Source of the DNA: Lichina pygmaea
Lineage: Eukaryota > Ascomycota > Lichinomycetes > Lichinales > Lichinaceae
Direction of reading: 5' to 3'
Assembly (NCBI GenBank): GCA_963422465.1
Contig: OY730170.1
Coordinates: forward strand, 2,952,379-3,016,378
Length of the DNA stretch: 64,000 nt
Shown here piece by piece: positions 42,404-55,709 of this stretch. Within the stretch, counting starts at the first letter, position 1. Each line of letters opens with the position of its first letter. The notes beneath the pieces are model-generated. The model worked only from the letters and a program-made list of their open reading frames with translations, was not told the origin of the DNA and made no database searches. The position numbers were made by a program, and so were the translations under genes.

Positions 42404-42682
42404 TTGCACCGCCGGCAGTTGGATGCTAGGTATCGACAGTTGCTCCTTCGAAGCCTGACCAGCATAGATGCCGTGTCGTCAGAGAGCTCGGCTGGCACGC
42501 CTGTCACGGCAGATCCAAGTCCCAGGACCGACGAAGATGACGAGGATCTCCAGGAAGTGCTGGGGCTGCTATCGACGGATAGCAATGGCGCCAAGCCAAT
42601 CCGAAAGTTATCACAACCGCTGCAGAGCTTTCCGCTGCTGCTGGATTGCCGTCATCACCCTCAAGGGAATCTGATCGTTTAG
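42404..42682 (+). CDS. Hypothetical frame with acidic stretch
   Basis: An open frame of 92 codons without a convincing ATG. It has a Ser/Thr-rich part and the acidic run DEDDEDLQEVLGLL. The same frame is open upstream from about 42110, separated only by a TAA at 42392-42394, and there reads a plausible helical segment (FHVLRNALVILIRRDGFARR). This may be the remains of a gene or a missed intron. No family recognised. Confidence 0.22.
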   Translation: MHRRQLDARYRQLLLRSLTSIDAVSSESSAGTPVTADPSPRTDEDDEDLQEVLGLLSTDSNGAKPIRKLSQPLQSFPLLLDCRHHPQGNLIV

Positions 42683-42770
42683 TCCCACGAAAGGACTTGC
42701 GGTTTCTGCTAAGACTGCTTCTTGCCGCCCAGCTATGCTATTGCGGCATCGCCCCGAATCATTCGGCTGG

Positions 42771-43307
42771 TCACGCAGACAACTTGGTACAAGTCACCCA
42801 CTGCATTTCCAAGGCCTTGTCGGAAGCTCGAGACGACACCATCAAAGCCGGTGTGATCTGGGCGACCTTTGATGCTGTCGTAGCCAAGGTGATGGCCAGT
42901 TCTCCCCGTTCTTTTCTATTCGCCGTGGTAGCCGCGCTTGGAAGCAGCCCGAGCTGTTCTCTGGTCTGCCACGACTGTTTTGGCCTGTTGATCGTTCCCC
43001 AGAACTCGTATCTCGAGTCTCGCAAATCCTCATCCTCATCGTCAGAAGCTGCAGAGCTTCTCAGACCGGCGTACGGCACACTTCCTTTACGCCTGCCATC
43101 CCGGAGCTTGGTATCATCGTCCAGTTTCCGCTTCTCCGCCGACCGGCGACCTTTGTACTGCAAGATATTGCTGCCAACGATGTAGCAGTCCTCTAATCCA
43201 CAGGCGGCGGGACCTTTCACCGCGGCGACCATCGAGCTACACGTGACGCTATTGAAAGGGCTGGTGATGATGTTGATCTCTGACACAGTCACCATGACAT
43301 CGTGCAA
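42771..43307 (-). CDS. Hypothetical protein
   Basis: 178-codon frame with a basic stretch (KGRRSAEKRKLDDDTKLRDGRRK) written here in parts as KGRRSAEKRK and LRDGRRK, then an acidic patch (SDDEDEDLRD) and FWGTINR. Charged low-complexity runs are more often real than chance, but the opposite strand is also open over most of this span, so the strand is uncertain. No family recognised. Confidence 0.25.
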   Translation of the reverse strand: MHDVMVTVSEINIITSPFNSVTCSSMVAAVKGPAACGLEDCYIVGSNILQYKGRRSAEKRKLDDDTKLRDGRRKGSVPYAGLRSSAASDDEDEDLRDSRYEFWGTINRPKQSWQTREQLGLLPSAATTANRKERGELAITLATTASKVAQITPALMVSSRASDKALEMQWVTCTKLSA

Positions 43308-43869
43308 CGACGTGGATGAGCGGCGTGTTGGTTTTGGGCTCGAAGAGCCCGGATTAGATCGAGAAGGCTGATAGAAGAGGCCTGTGTCACGAGCAGATGC
43401 ACGTCACGGGTAGGTGCAGGGCGCGTAGAAATAAAGCTTACGAGCCGACGCAGGTCACGTACGGTAGCACGAGTAGATGCGGGGGCACGTCGTAGACTCA
43501 TGTCACGTAGTCGCTTCATGGCACGATTAGATGCAGGCCACGTAGTAGCCAAGTTCACGATAGATGAAGATATGTACAGCAACGTCCCTTGAGAATTTGA
43601 CGTCTCGAGCCTGCAAGAAACAAAATGCCAGAAGAAAGTAGAGTATAGTAAGATGAAAAACAGAAGAGAAGAGGAGAGACACGAGGGGTGGGAGAAGAGG
43701 GGAGAGGAGAAGAGGAGAAACATGGGATGGAGACCAAGAAGAAGGATATTGAGACCAAGGATAAAGATATTGGGCGGAAAGGAGGAAGGAGCGAGGGTCG
43801 AGACGATCCGGTCCCTAGCGAAGCGTCGCTGTTCGGTGTGCCTTGCGAAAGGAGAGCTGTTTCGGCGGT

Positions 43870-45333
43870 TTAGGGCTTTCGTTTCCTGCCTCCTCCAGCA
43901 CCGCTAGGCTTTCCTCTGGTGCGTGTTGGTCTGGTCTTCGTTTCCGCTGGTGCCGGGAACGAGTCTCTGACGTCGCCTTCTTCCTCATCTTCGTCGTCTT
44001 GTATTGGTGCTGCTTCTTCCGTCTCGTGCATGTCGTCGTCTTTGTCGTCATCGTCCGGGGTCACTGATCCTTGTGGCGTATCCCACGGGTCTTCAGCTTC
44101 GTAATCATCATCCTCGTGGTGACCTCTGGCAGGCCCTGCTTGCACTCTCGTGCGGGAAATTTTCTGCTTGCCAATGCCCCGGCCGCCCGGCGGAACAGCT
44201 ACGTCTGGACGATCGTGCCGCTGCTTCTTGAGCTCGTCGTACACAATTTTCCTCGCTGTTTCTTCTTCGCCGTTCAAGCTCCCGCAGCCTTGGCAGCGCC
44301 ATCGGCCCACTTCGGCGAGGTCTTTCGTTCCCGGAGGCGCTTGTCCGTTGACGAGTTTACATCGAAAGCATATCAGCGCGAGGCGGTTTTTGGGGAGGGT
44401 CTCGTCGTCGCCGAGAAGCACGTCCAACAGACGGTCGTACCAATGAGATCCTGATGCTCCGTGGCTGGGAGCGTATTGCGGCGGTTCTGCAAAGGCGTTC
44501 GGCGCAAACTCCGGTGGGCCTGGCTGAGGTCCCTCCAACGGTTGGCCTGGGAGCGGTTCCGGTGTCCTCGACGGCAACACATTCCGCGATGAGCCGGCGG
44601 GAGGTGGGAGATTTGGTCGCGGCGGTGAAGACGACACAAGATTGCGAGGGATATTTGCAGTTGGAGGTGGAGGAACGCCCGTCCTCCTCAGCGTGCCAGC
44701 AGCGGCTTGGGGTGAGTCATCTCCAGGACGCCCCGGCTTGCGTTTTTTCGCGCTGCCCTCGGGGGAGCTGACCCCCTGCGGAGAATTTCCGCCATACTTC
44801 TCGAGGAGTTGCTGTGTAGAGTTGTATCTTGTGCTGGCCTTGAGTTTGTCAATGGTTTTATCACGCTCCTTCTGCAGCTCATCGAGCCGGGCTACCACGG
44901 TTGAGATGCGATACGCGTAGTAGCTGTCCACCGAGAGCCGGACCAGGTATATGCTTCATTTCACAGGAGCCCAGTTAGACATCCTTGCCAGCCAGCCGAG
45001 GCAGAACCAAGCTCACATCATGGGCCCTGCAACGACCGCGCCGTACTCAACAGCACCCCAGTTGCTCCATTCGATAACGAGCCCAAGTATCAGGGCTACC
45101 ACTATGTAGACGAAGCCGGCATAAAGTGTCCATAGAGCCTTCAACCGACGTGATCTTGACCGAAGCGAGTCCAACTGTGAGCTGTTCTTCGAGATCCTCC
45201 CGGCCAGAGCCGCGAGAGCTCGCTCGAAAGACTCGGGAGATGTATCACCACCCTAGGATGAGAGCACAACTTAGCTAGGGCACGGCAATGTGGCTGACTT
45301 CCAACTCACTCTCCAAGGCCACAGTGACACCAT
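43870..45333 (-). CDS. LNP1: Lunapark, ER three-way junction protein
   Basis: Minus-strand exons 45333-45310, 45252-45017 and 44953-43870 give 447 residues. Lunapark stabilises three-way junctions of the tubular ER. The N-terminus is MVSLWPWRGGDTSPESFE, then a coiled segment, and a two-part membrane hairpin (LWTLYAGFVYIVVALILGL, about residues 47-65, and VEYGAVVAGPMIIYLVRL). A coiled coil and the family signature YNSTQQLLEKYGG follow. The middle is Pro-rich. A C4 zinc finger (CFRC...WRCQGC, about residues 280-305) and a long acidic tail complete it. Introns are 57 and 63 bp. The start sits in the conserved MVSLWPW context. Divergent from the golgin gene. Confidence 0.95.
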
Positions 45334-45850
45334 CACTGCAACCCTTGTTCAGACCCAAGGGTCTCGCATTTCGGCTTGCAGAGGCTGAGATGCAGGGGAA
45401 GCAGGGGGGTGGACTTGTGTGTGTCAGTAGGGTACCCGAAATTCATGAGACTGCCCACTAAATTTGAGCGCAACTTGCTAGAGCTTAGGGCGATAGGTCT
45501 AATGATAGAAATGGCTATTCGCTAGCTACTAAGCGATTTCGAGCCTGGCTTGCCTGGATGGTAGGCTCAGAGGCTTAAATTTAGGGGACGAGGAACCAGA
45601 TCCGTGTGCTAAAAACCTCCGGAAACTTCTACAAACTTTTGACTTTGGCCTAGGCAGTCATATGAAGGCGCAAGGGTAAGTCACGCACCGCAAACGGACT
45701 GTACGCAGCACGACTCATGCGACTGACATCTTGGTTCCGTTCTAGCGCTGAGGATTGGGCGTGGTTCAGCGCTGGATAAATCACGCTGCCATTGCTATCA
45801 TGCCATGAGTACTTGATAGATCGATATTTGTTCTACCAATATTTGCGAAG
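45334..45850. promoter_or_regulatory. Divergent LNP1/golgin intergenic region
   Basis: 517 bp between two start codons. No gene or repeat is seen. Likely holds both promoters; no specific element identified. Confidence 0.45.
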
Positions 45851-48800
45851 ATGTTTCAGGTGCGAATGTCTTCCGAACACCCGCTCAGGTCAGCTAATGA
45901 ATCTCGAAATAGCGTCTGAAAGGAGCTATAGATTCCCGCATAGCGGAGGAGCAAGCCCGACAAAGAGCGGTGCAGGCGTCGCCATCGAGATCGAATTCCA
46001 CCGCTCGACAATCCCGAGCGTCAAATGCCTCTCCAGCCGGCAGACAGTCTAGATCCAGACGAGCCGCTCGAGCCGATTCGAATGGCGATGGGTCCAGAGA
46101 ATCAGTCGACCCTGCGGAATTTGACGGGGAGGTTCTCGAAGACGGCGACGAAAGCTCGAGTGCTACCGGCACGACTTCCGCGGACAAGGAGAAGGTGAAC
46201 GATGGAGGCGCGGATTCCAAACCAGAATCAGGGGACCTCCTTGCAGCTGGCGATACGCAATTGAAGGATGGATCCGCCGAGGCCAGACGGACGTCAATCT
46301 CTTCTGAACTATCAACAGACGTTCGTGCGAGGCTACGGAAACTCGAAAAGTTAGAAGGAAGATTCGGTGGTAATCTATATCCAAGGGAGTTCGCTCTGGT
46401 CAGGAGCTAATCTCGGCAGAATTGCTACGATCCTACAGAATCGCACATGCCCGGGTTACGCTTATCGATAGCTTCGAGACTTCCCTGCGCGAGCACACTC
46501 CTCTCACGTCCATTGCAGATCCCGGCGCTATGGTTGAATATTTGAACCAGATGCAACTGAAGAGCGACATGGTCATGGATGAGCTTAAACGGGTGACCAA
46601 CGAGCGAGGAGACTTGAAGCAAAAGCTCGACATCGCGCAAGACGACTCGAGGAATGCCTCGGACGAGGTGGCCAAGCTGCGGGACGAGCTCGAATTTGTC
46701 CGCAATGAGCAAGCGGCCAAAGCCGAGAACGCCCCGGGAGCCGCTACGCCACCAAAAATAGCCCAGGAGCCGGTCGAAGGTAGCGAAGAGCTCTTTTCTT
46801 ATGACGACGAGCTCCCGCGTGTCAAGTGCGAGCTACAGGCGAAGGAGGTGGAAGCTGAGAAGGCGAAGCGCGACATACAGTCGCTCCGAAGTGAATTGGC
46901 CGCGGCTAGGGAATCGACGCAGGGAGTCGCGCTGAAGTTTAAAGCGGCGACGCGAGAGCTTCAGGCGCTGAAGGAAGTGAGGGGTCGAGATGAGACTCGA
47001 TACCAAGAACGCCGAGCTGCGCTCGACAAAGAGGCGCAGGTCCTACAGCAAAAAGTCTCGCTCGTCGAAGGGGAGCTGCAAGATCTGCGCGTCAAGTATA
47101 CGGGACAGGAAGAAGAGCTGAGGAAGCACGAAAACCTAGCAGCAGAGCTTGAAACACTAATCAAGGGGAAGAAGGAGCTCGAGTCTACCCTAGCGGAGCA
47201 TGAGAAGCGCAATCGGACTTTGACAAGCCTCCTCGATAGCGTGCGGACGCAGCTGAAACACTCGGAGACAGCAAGAGAAACAGTCCGCAAAGAGCTAGAA
47301 ACACAAAGACAGTCCAACCAGCGCAGCGAGACGGGCAAAACAATGACAGATGAGTGTGCGATGAATGCAGGCAAACACGGCGATCCTGGCCAGGTCACAC
47401 CACAGAGAGTTCAAGACTCAGATCAACCTCCCAATGGTCCGGGCGCGGGCCGAAAGAGGAAACCAAAGAAGAAAAAGAAGATAGAGAAAGCTGGGATCGA
47501 TCTAGCGAGCGCGACTCACGATCCGGACTGCGCCCCTACCGACGCCAAGGAGGACGACCAGACCAAGGCGGTGTCGACCAATACAGACTGCGCAAGCTCG
47601 TACATGTCAATTTCAAATGTAGCAGAGCTGCAAAAGGAGGTCGATACGCTGCAGACCCTTCTCAACGAGAGGGATGCCGAGCTCGAGCGCATCTACAAAA
47701 AGATAAAGCAACAGGAAGACCTTCAGGAGGAGATTGAGCTGCTCAAGGACGACTTGGTCAGTGTAGGGCAAGATCTGGTCGAAAGCGAGCTGGTCGGGCA
47801 GCTATTATCGGAGAAGCAGGAAATACAACGACGTCATCAGGCTCTGGAGGCTCAAGTCACCGAGATGGAACAGCACGCTTCTGACACGGCGGCGACCGAG
47901 ACCGCTCTCAGCGAACTGAGAGCAAGCTTTGAGGACCTCCAACGCACGTCGACCAGCCTGCAGACGGACCTTGCAGCCGCTCAGCACCTTGCCGCTTCCC
48001 GGTACAAGGATATCGTCACGTTGAAGGAAGCGCTGCAAAAGGCACAGCCCGAGCTCAACGAGCTCCGATCCGAGGTGGCAAACCTGAAGACGGTTAGGGA
48101 CGACTTGGACAAGAAGATCAACGACGTGACACGGCTCGAGAGCAGGGAAAAGGATCTTCGCTCAGACCTGCTTGGCCTTAAGAAGCAGCTGTCCAGCGCG
48201 GAGGCCGAGAGTCACAGACTCAACGCGCAGCTCAAGCAACAGAAAGACGATGGCGAAAGGGCGCAGGCTCTTCTGGAAGCTGCTCAGAAGGATCTGCGTG
48301 GCTCCGAGGACGCCAGGAACAGGCTTGCCGACTCCAAGGCAGCAAGCGCCAGGGAGGTCGCGAGGCTGCAAGAACAGCTGACTGGCCAGAAGGACAGGGC
48401 ACGGAGACTCGAACAACACTCGAGCAAGCTCGAGCGAGAACTCGAGAGTCTTCGTGAAGAGACCGAGCTCAAGACGGCCCAGCATGCCAGTGTCCAGAGC
48501 CTCATGGCGAGCATGCGAGACCAGACATCGGAGCTGAGCATGCAAATGAAAGAAGCGCGTGAGCGGTGCGAAAGCCTCGAGGAAGAAGTCACGGACGCCC
48601 ATCGACTGTTGGGCGAGCGCAGCCGGGAGAGCGAGACGATGCGGCGCTTGCTGGCGGACGTAGAGGGCCGAGCTGACGCCAAGCTCCGCGAGATGCGGGC
48701 ACGGCTCGAGAGCGTCACCGAAGAACGGGATCGAGCAGAGGAGGAGGCGAGCACGGCAGGCCGGAAACGAGCGAGGGAGATTGAAGACATGAAAGCCAGA

Positions 48801-49585
48801 GCACGAAGCGCCGAGAAGGACGCAAAAGCGATCGAGGAGCAGCGTGACGAGCTTGCTCGAGCGCAGAGAGAGTGGAAGCGCACGCGCGACGATCTCGAGG
48901 CGCAGTCGGAGAAGGCGGCCGAGGAGGTCAAGGAGATGCGGCGAGCGATGACCGAGCTCCGAGACGCCCTGGACGAGAGCGAGCAGCAGGCGCGAGAGAT
49001 GGAGCGGCAGAAGGCGGAACTGCGGCGCGACGTCGAGGAACGGCAAGGGCGTCTGGAGAGGCTTCAGAGCGCACAGAAGGCGAGCATAGAACGTCGTCCC
49101 TTGAGGTTCACCGCATCGTCGCTAACCCTTTGGTCACGATGCAGACTACGGCCGAGGAGCTACGTGGCCTGAAAGCAAAGACGAAGGCTTCCGGGACGGA
49201 TCCGCCACGGCCTCGCTCGTCCTTCGAGACCAACGGCACAGCACGTCGAGTGGCGTCGGCGGCCAAGCATTCGAGCTCCAGCGGTGACGCGAACGGGTCG
49301 AGCGACGCAGGCGCCACGCCGATCGACTACGTCTACCTCAAGAACGTGCTCCTTCAGTTCCTCGAGCAAAAGGATAAGAGGCACCAGATGCAGCTGATTC
49401 CTGTGCTCGGAATGCTGCTACATTTCGACGGGTAAGTGGCACTTCTCTTTTCTCCGTGAAGCGCGGGCGAACGACGGCCGAGTACGTATGACTTCTCCAA
49501 GGTATGGACTGCTGACTCGGGCCGTGGGAAACGGGAACACAGGAAAGACGAGCAGCGCTGGATGAGTGCCGTCTCGGCCAAATGA
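45851..49585 (+). CDS. IMH1: GRIP-domain golgin (IMH1 type)
   Basis: Exons 45851-45859, 45913-46369, 46420-49079, 49145-49431 and 49543-49585 give 1151 residues. Such golgins are long coiled-coil tethers of the late Golgi, held by an Arl1-bound GRIP domain. The first exon encodes only MFQ and joins to RLKGAIDSRIAEEQARQR, the conserved N-terminus. ELLRSYRIAHARV and DPGAMVEYLNQMQLKSDMVM are family blocks. Residues about 190-980 are nearly all coiled coil with one basic break (KRKPKKKKK). The GRIP domain (about 1085-1140) shows IDYVYLKNVLLQFLEQKD and QLIPVLGMLLHFDG. Intron 3 (65 bp) seems to have a GC donor: only this join is in frame. Introns 1, 2 and 4 are 53, 50 and 111 bp. Confidence 0.93.
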
Positions 49586-50783
49586 CCATCCACCCATCCC
49601 TCCTTGTTCCCTATTTCAGTCCAGCGTCTGACGTGACCAGAGCCCTCTTCTTGTCTTTCCGAGAACTAGCCCACACATATCTCCTCATCTGTCTTCATTC
49701 GCCTTGTAACAGTACCCAATTCCTTCTCGTCATCGTCACCTTGCGCTAACGATGCTGTTTTCATTGCTCCTGAAATTCCTGTTCGTTGGAGAGGGAAACT
49801 ACGCACTCTCACCCACATGTTACCGTACTCCGATATGTGTGCCAATCACATGTCATGCTACGGATGAGTAACGAGGAACAAGGCAAACAGTTCTGCTTCC
49901 TCTTTTCCAAGAGGAGTCGAGAATGAGACCCTGCTGCACCATGCACCTGGGCATGAGACCTGCATGTACTGTATGTCGACCAGCCCAGGGCACACCCGTG
50001 CAAGTACGTACTACGTATCTCATGTTCACTTGCCCTTTCCTTCAATCCAAAGTCAGCCGCTCACAGAACTTCTGCCACAATAGCGGCCAGGAACGATCTG
50101 TTTCTTGCTGGGCACCCCTAACTGCAAGTGCAGAATCGACGCCGGGGACGAGGGTGGCTTAGTCAGCGTCGAAGAGGCGTAGTCACACAGATAGATCGCT
50201 AGCCGATACCGTAGTAGATCTCGAGTCCTTCGAGTCAGGTTAAATTCTACTCGCGGACGTTGTACGTATCGCGTACGTACCCATGAGTCTTGGTGGAGAT
50301 GGTCAGGACTTTCGTTTCCTTAGTCAGCAAAATGCATTACCGTATGTAACTTCGTGGCCCTTTGAAGGAGGGTGCGCTCGAGTAACGTACTCGACGAGAG
50401 GATGACGATGAAGATCCTGTGAGGTGTGGAGCGAAGACGACGGGCGTTCCCTTGTACCTTTCTGTAAATAACCATTTCTTGTTGGAAGTTGGGCTTGTCA
50501 TTCACCATCACACGTAATTGCTCTTCCCCCACGTCTCTAAAGGGCAATTGCAGAACCCCAGCCAGATCCCTCTTAACAACAACACAACATCATCTACTCT
50601 GCTGCATCCCCTCGGATTCGATCAGTTCTGTCGTATCGTACCGTACGACTTGATTTACTCAAGCGCGAGCATCACTTCCACAGAGCAGATCAACTCAAGC
50701 TGAAGCAAAAAAACCCCCAAAGAAGCACGAGAAAGAGCAAGAGAAATCAACAAAAGCATAATAGATGGAAGTCAGATATCGAC
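49586..50783. other. Intergenic
   Basis: 1.2 kb between the golgin and the HNH gene. Several GTAC/TACGTA palindromes (for example near 50005 and 50260-50280). An A-rich leader-like segment with CAACACAACATCATC lies at 50580-50760, just before the HNH gene. No gene seen. Confidence 0.5.
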
Positions 50784-52213
50784 ATGGAGCCCAAGCTACA
50801 GGAATTCGAGCGGATGGTTGATCTTGGCCCAATCTCCCCAGTACCTCCTCATCATCGGCATCAAGCCTCGCTTGAACACAATTTCTTCCTCCAACCTGTT
50901 GTCAGTCTTACAGCAGAAGAGCGAGTTGAAGCCAGACAGCTACTCGACTCTGTTGTCAAGGGCTACATCACGGAGCGACAGCACACCGCCAGCGATGAAT
51001 ATCTTGCCGGTACTTTGGTCCAAGCTGTACTGGACTACAGCGTGAGTGATCAGGGGCGGGATAACATGCTCCGTCACTTTGTCCTCAGCCTGGCCAACAA
51101 TTCTCCGCCTGGTGACAGTCGCCACGTCCAAGATGTTGTCGATGAGCTGCGTGGGTTTGAATACTGGCACCTAGAACAGCGGGATCCAGTCTTCGATCGT
51201 GTCAAGCGTTATGCTGATCATATCCTCCACGGTTTTCTCATGCCAAGTAAGATAGCCACTGCTACCCTTGCCCTTGGTCAACAAATCTAACAGTCCACAC
51301 CCCTGTCAGTGAGGACAAAGTTCAACGAAAAGACACCACAGATACAGTCAGTGCGAGTGGAAGCTTTATCAAACATTGAGCCTGCATCGACCAACACACG
51401 ACTCTCGGGATTGTGGGAAAAGTGTCTCTTACGTGATGGCCATCGGTGTGTTGTGAGTGGTGGGTTTGATAGGGAGGAGGCCCTGAAGCGGCTCAAGGCA
51501 GCTGGTCCACGTGCTTGTGACGATGACGGCCGCCTATTGCAGGATGGCACCTCTCGGTCAAAGCAGCGGTTCGTGGAAGTGGCACACATCATCCCGCATG
51601 CTTTAATGACAAGCCCATCCACCCAACAGGTATCCAGACTCTTTCCCACCATCTCCGACCTGTCCGATGCCTAGATGTGGCTGACCTATGGTGTTCCCTG
51701 CTCAAGGCAGCGCACAAGATGACTGTCCGCCGAATCCTCGAGATGTTCGACCCGGGTGTTGTGTCTCTGATCGAGGGGCGTGACATTGATCGACCCAGCA
51801 ACGCTCTGACCCTGGCTGTGGAAGAGCACAAAGAATTCGAGATCCTCCGGTTGTATCTCGAGCAGGTGCCAGACGAGGAGCCCACTCATCGTTACATGCT
51901 CAAGAGATTTCCAGACCCACCCGCTAGAGGCATACCTCAGGGGGGTGATATCATCGTCCTTCGCCAGTCGCCTGACAAGTCTGTCGATATGCCTTCACGG
52001 CGGCTGCTCGCCATCCATCGTGCATGCGCCATCATTCTGCACCTCAGCGCTGCTGGCGATTACGTAGACGATGTTCTCTACGATTACAAAAAAGGCAAGA
52101 TAAGGGCTGACGGGTCGACGCAAGTGGGGAACATGATCGCGATGGGATTGGGGCTCGGGGATGGTTTCACAGTTGAGGCCTATGGTTCGAACCAGACGAC
52201 CCGGGTGCACTAG
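50784..52213 (+). CDS. HNH-endonuclease domain protein
   Basis: Exons 50784-51246, 51310-51629 and 51707-52213 give 429 residues. It resembles the many fungal proteins with an HNH nuclease-like domain of unknown role. The N-terminal 150 residues are helical. The domain runs over about residues 185-300: CLLRDGHRCVVSGGFD, then VEVAHIIPHAL (His246 of the HIIPH motif), then ILEMFDPGVVSLIEGRDIDR and a conserved PSNALTL with the expected Asn. Intron 1 (63 bp) offers two acceptors; only the second (51309) keeps frame. Intron 2 (77 bp) was placed by its CTGAC branch point and by frame. Nuclease activity is not shown by sequence alone. An upstream ATG at 50765 is less likely. Confidence 0.8.
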
Positions 52214-53528
52214 CGAGGCGGTCTACGAGCACAGTAATTAGCAGATTCGAGGACCTTGGCCTTGATTTCAGTCATCGGTCTCATGACTTCCTTCTGGACA
52301 GTATCTCATCGAGTCGTGTATATGAAGACTTGTAAGTATTTCCTCCATAAGGTATTAGGCTTGGATGGGTTGTGAGTAGAAGAGACTCGATAGCTCTGCT
52401 GAACCAAGCTGTCATGCTGGAACATGCTGGCTCCTCGATGTTGTGCTGACGTAGCGCAGACGTAGAGATCTGATATCCAGGCACGCCAGGGTAGGGACAT
52501 TGTACAAGGCAGCGACGGGGAGATTGGTGCAGTGGGACTAATTGGTGAGTGAGTGACACAGCATGTCATCGAGCAGGAACCTGAACGTGCTGGGCCCGAG
52601 TAGCGGCAGACAGCCACAGCCAAAGAACAGCACGCCCTCAGCATCGACATCGTCATCCTGCACCAGAGCGGTCGCATATCAAAAGTCGAGGACGCACTTC
52701 CACCGCAGGGCTGGGGCAAGCTTCGTCTAGGTCGAAAAGACCGGCCACCACCAACACCACCGTCAAGCCTGCGGTGAGCCAATCACCGGCGTGACGGCTC
52801 GTCCGCTCCCTGCCCCCCGGCCGACGGCGACGAGGCCACGGCGAAGACGCAGTCCGGCAGCTGTCGCGGCGGCGAACGGCGTGACGACCAAGTCCGTCCC
52901 AAGGACCACGTTTGCCCGTCTCGGTCGCTGTTCTTGCATGACCGGACCACCGCTCTGAGTGTCTACGTCGTAGCACAGTACGGAGTAAGCTCGTTCGGTT
53001 CCGTTGACGTTGACGCCGCTCGGTCGGACCTGATCGGAGCCGAGGTAGCGACCGCGAACGGACCTTTGATCGAACACGAGCGCTTTGGTTATCTCACGTC
53101 GCGGCGACGGCATCTACGGAGGGATTGTACAGGTCGAGATAGACGAGAAGCCATCCCGAGCTCCCAGCAGCGTTTGCATCGGTGAGTGGGCTCGATCGGC
53201 GCGCTGCGCCGCGCTGTCGAGAAGTCGCCGGATCCCCCGAACTGAGCGCCGTCAGACGGACTCGCCTCAAGCATCCACTCGATGAGCCGCCACATCCCAA
53301 TGTTGCAGGACCCCACCGAGCTTGACCATCGCCCCTCGCAGACAGACTTCTCGACCAGGCAGGTCGCTCGGCCGTAGGAGGAGGACCGATTTGATGACCG
53401 ATTCGTGGCGGAATTGGACGACGTTCGGATAATCGCTCACGGAGGTCGACGTGTGCTCTCCGCAGCCTGTGGTGTACGCTCAATCGGCCATCTTGGAAGG
53501 CAGAGAGGCATCATCGACGCACTTCACG
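52214..53528. other. Intergenic
   Basis: 1.3 kb between the HNH gene and the kinase gene. Short overlapping frames on both strands at 52650-53480 look like chance in GC-rich DNA. No gene, RNA or repeat can be supported. Confidence 0.5.

Positions 53529-55709
<2,181 letters not shown>

Larger units (their letters stand above)
40621..43869. other. Long region without a confident gene
   Basis: 3.2 kb between GCV2 and LNP1. It contains the 3' end of GCV2 transcripts, a glutamine-codon-rich frame (41192-41446), a TG microsatellite (41583-41668), CAG/CAA-rich DNA (about 41690-41770), a pyrimidine-rich stretch (42110-42130) and overlapping frames on both strands at 42404-43307, listed separately with low confidence. 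Repeated CACG/ACGTAG blocks with CACGTAG or CACGAGTAGATG occur at 43390-43560. Confidence 0.5.

Noticed and set aside
48162-49046. A 294-codon minus frame opposite the golgin
   Set aside because: Leu-rich reverse image of the Glu/Lys-rich coiled coil.
51630-51674. A 45-bp version of HNH intron 2 ending at 51674
   Set aside because: It puts the next exon out of frame and soon reaches a stop; the 77-bp version with a CTGAC branch point keeps the frame.
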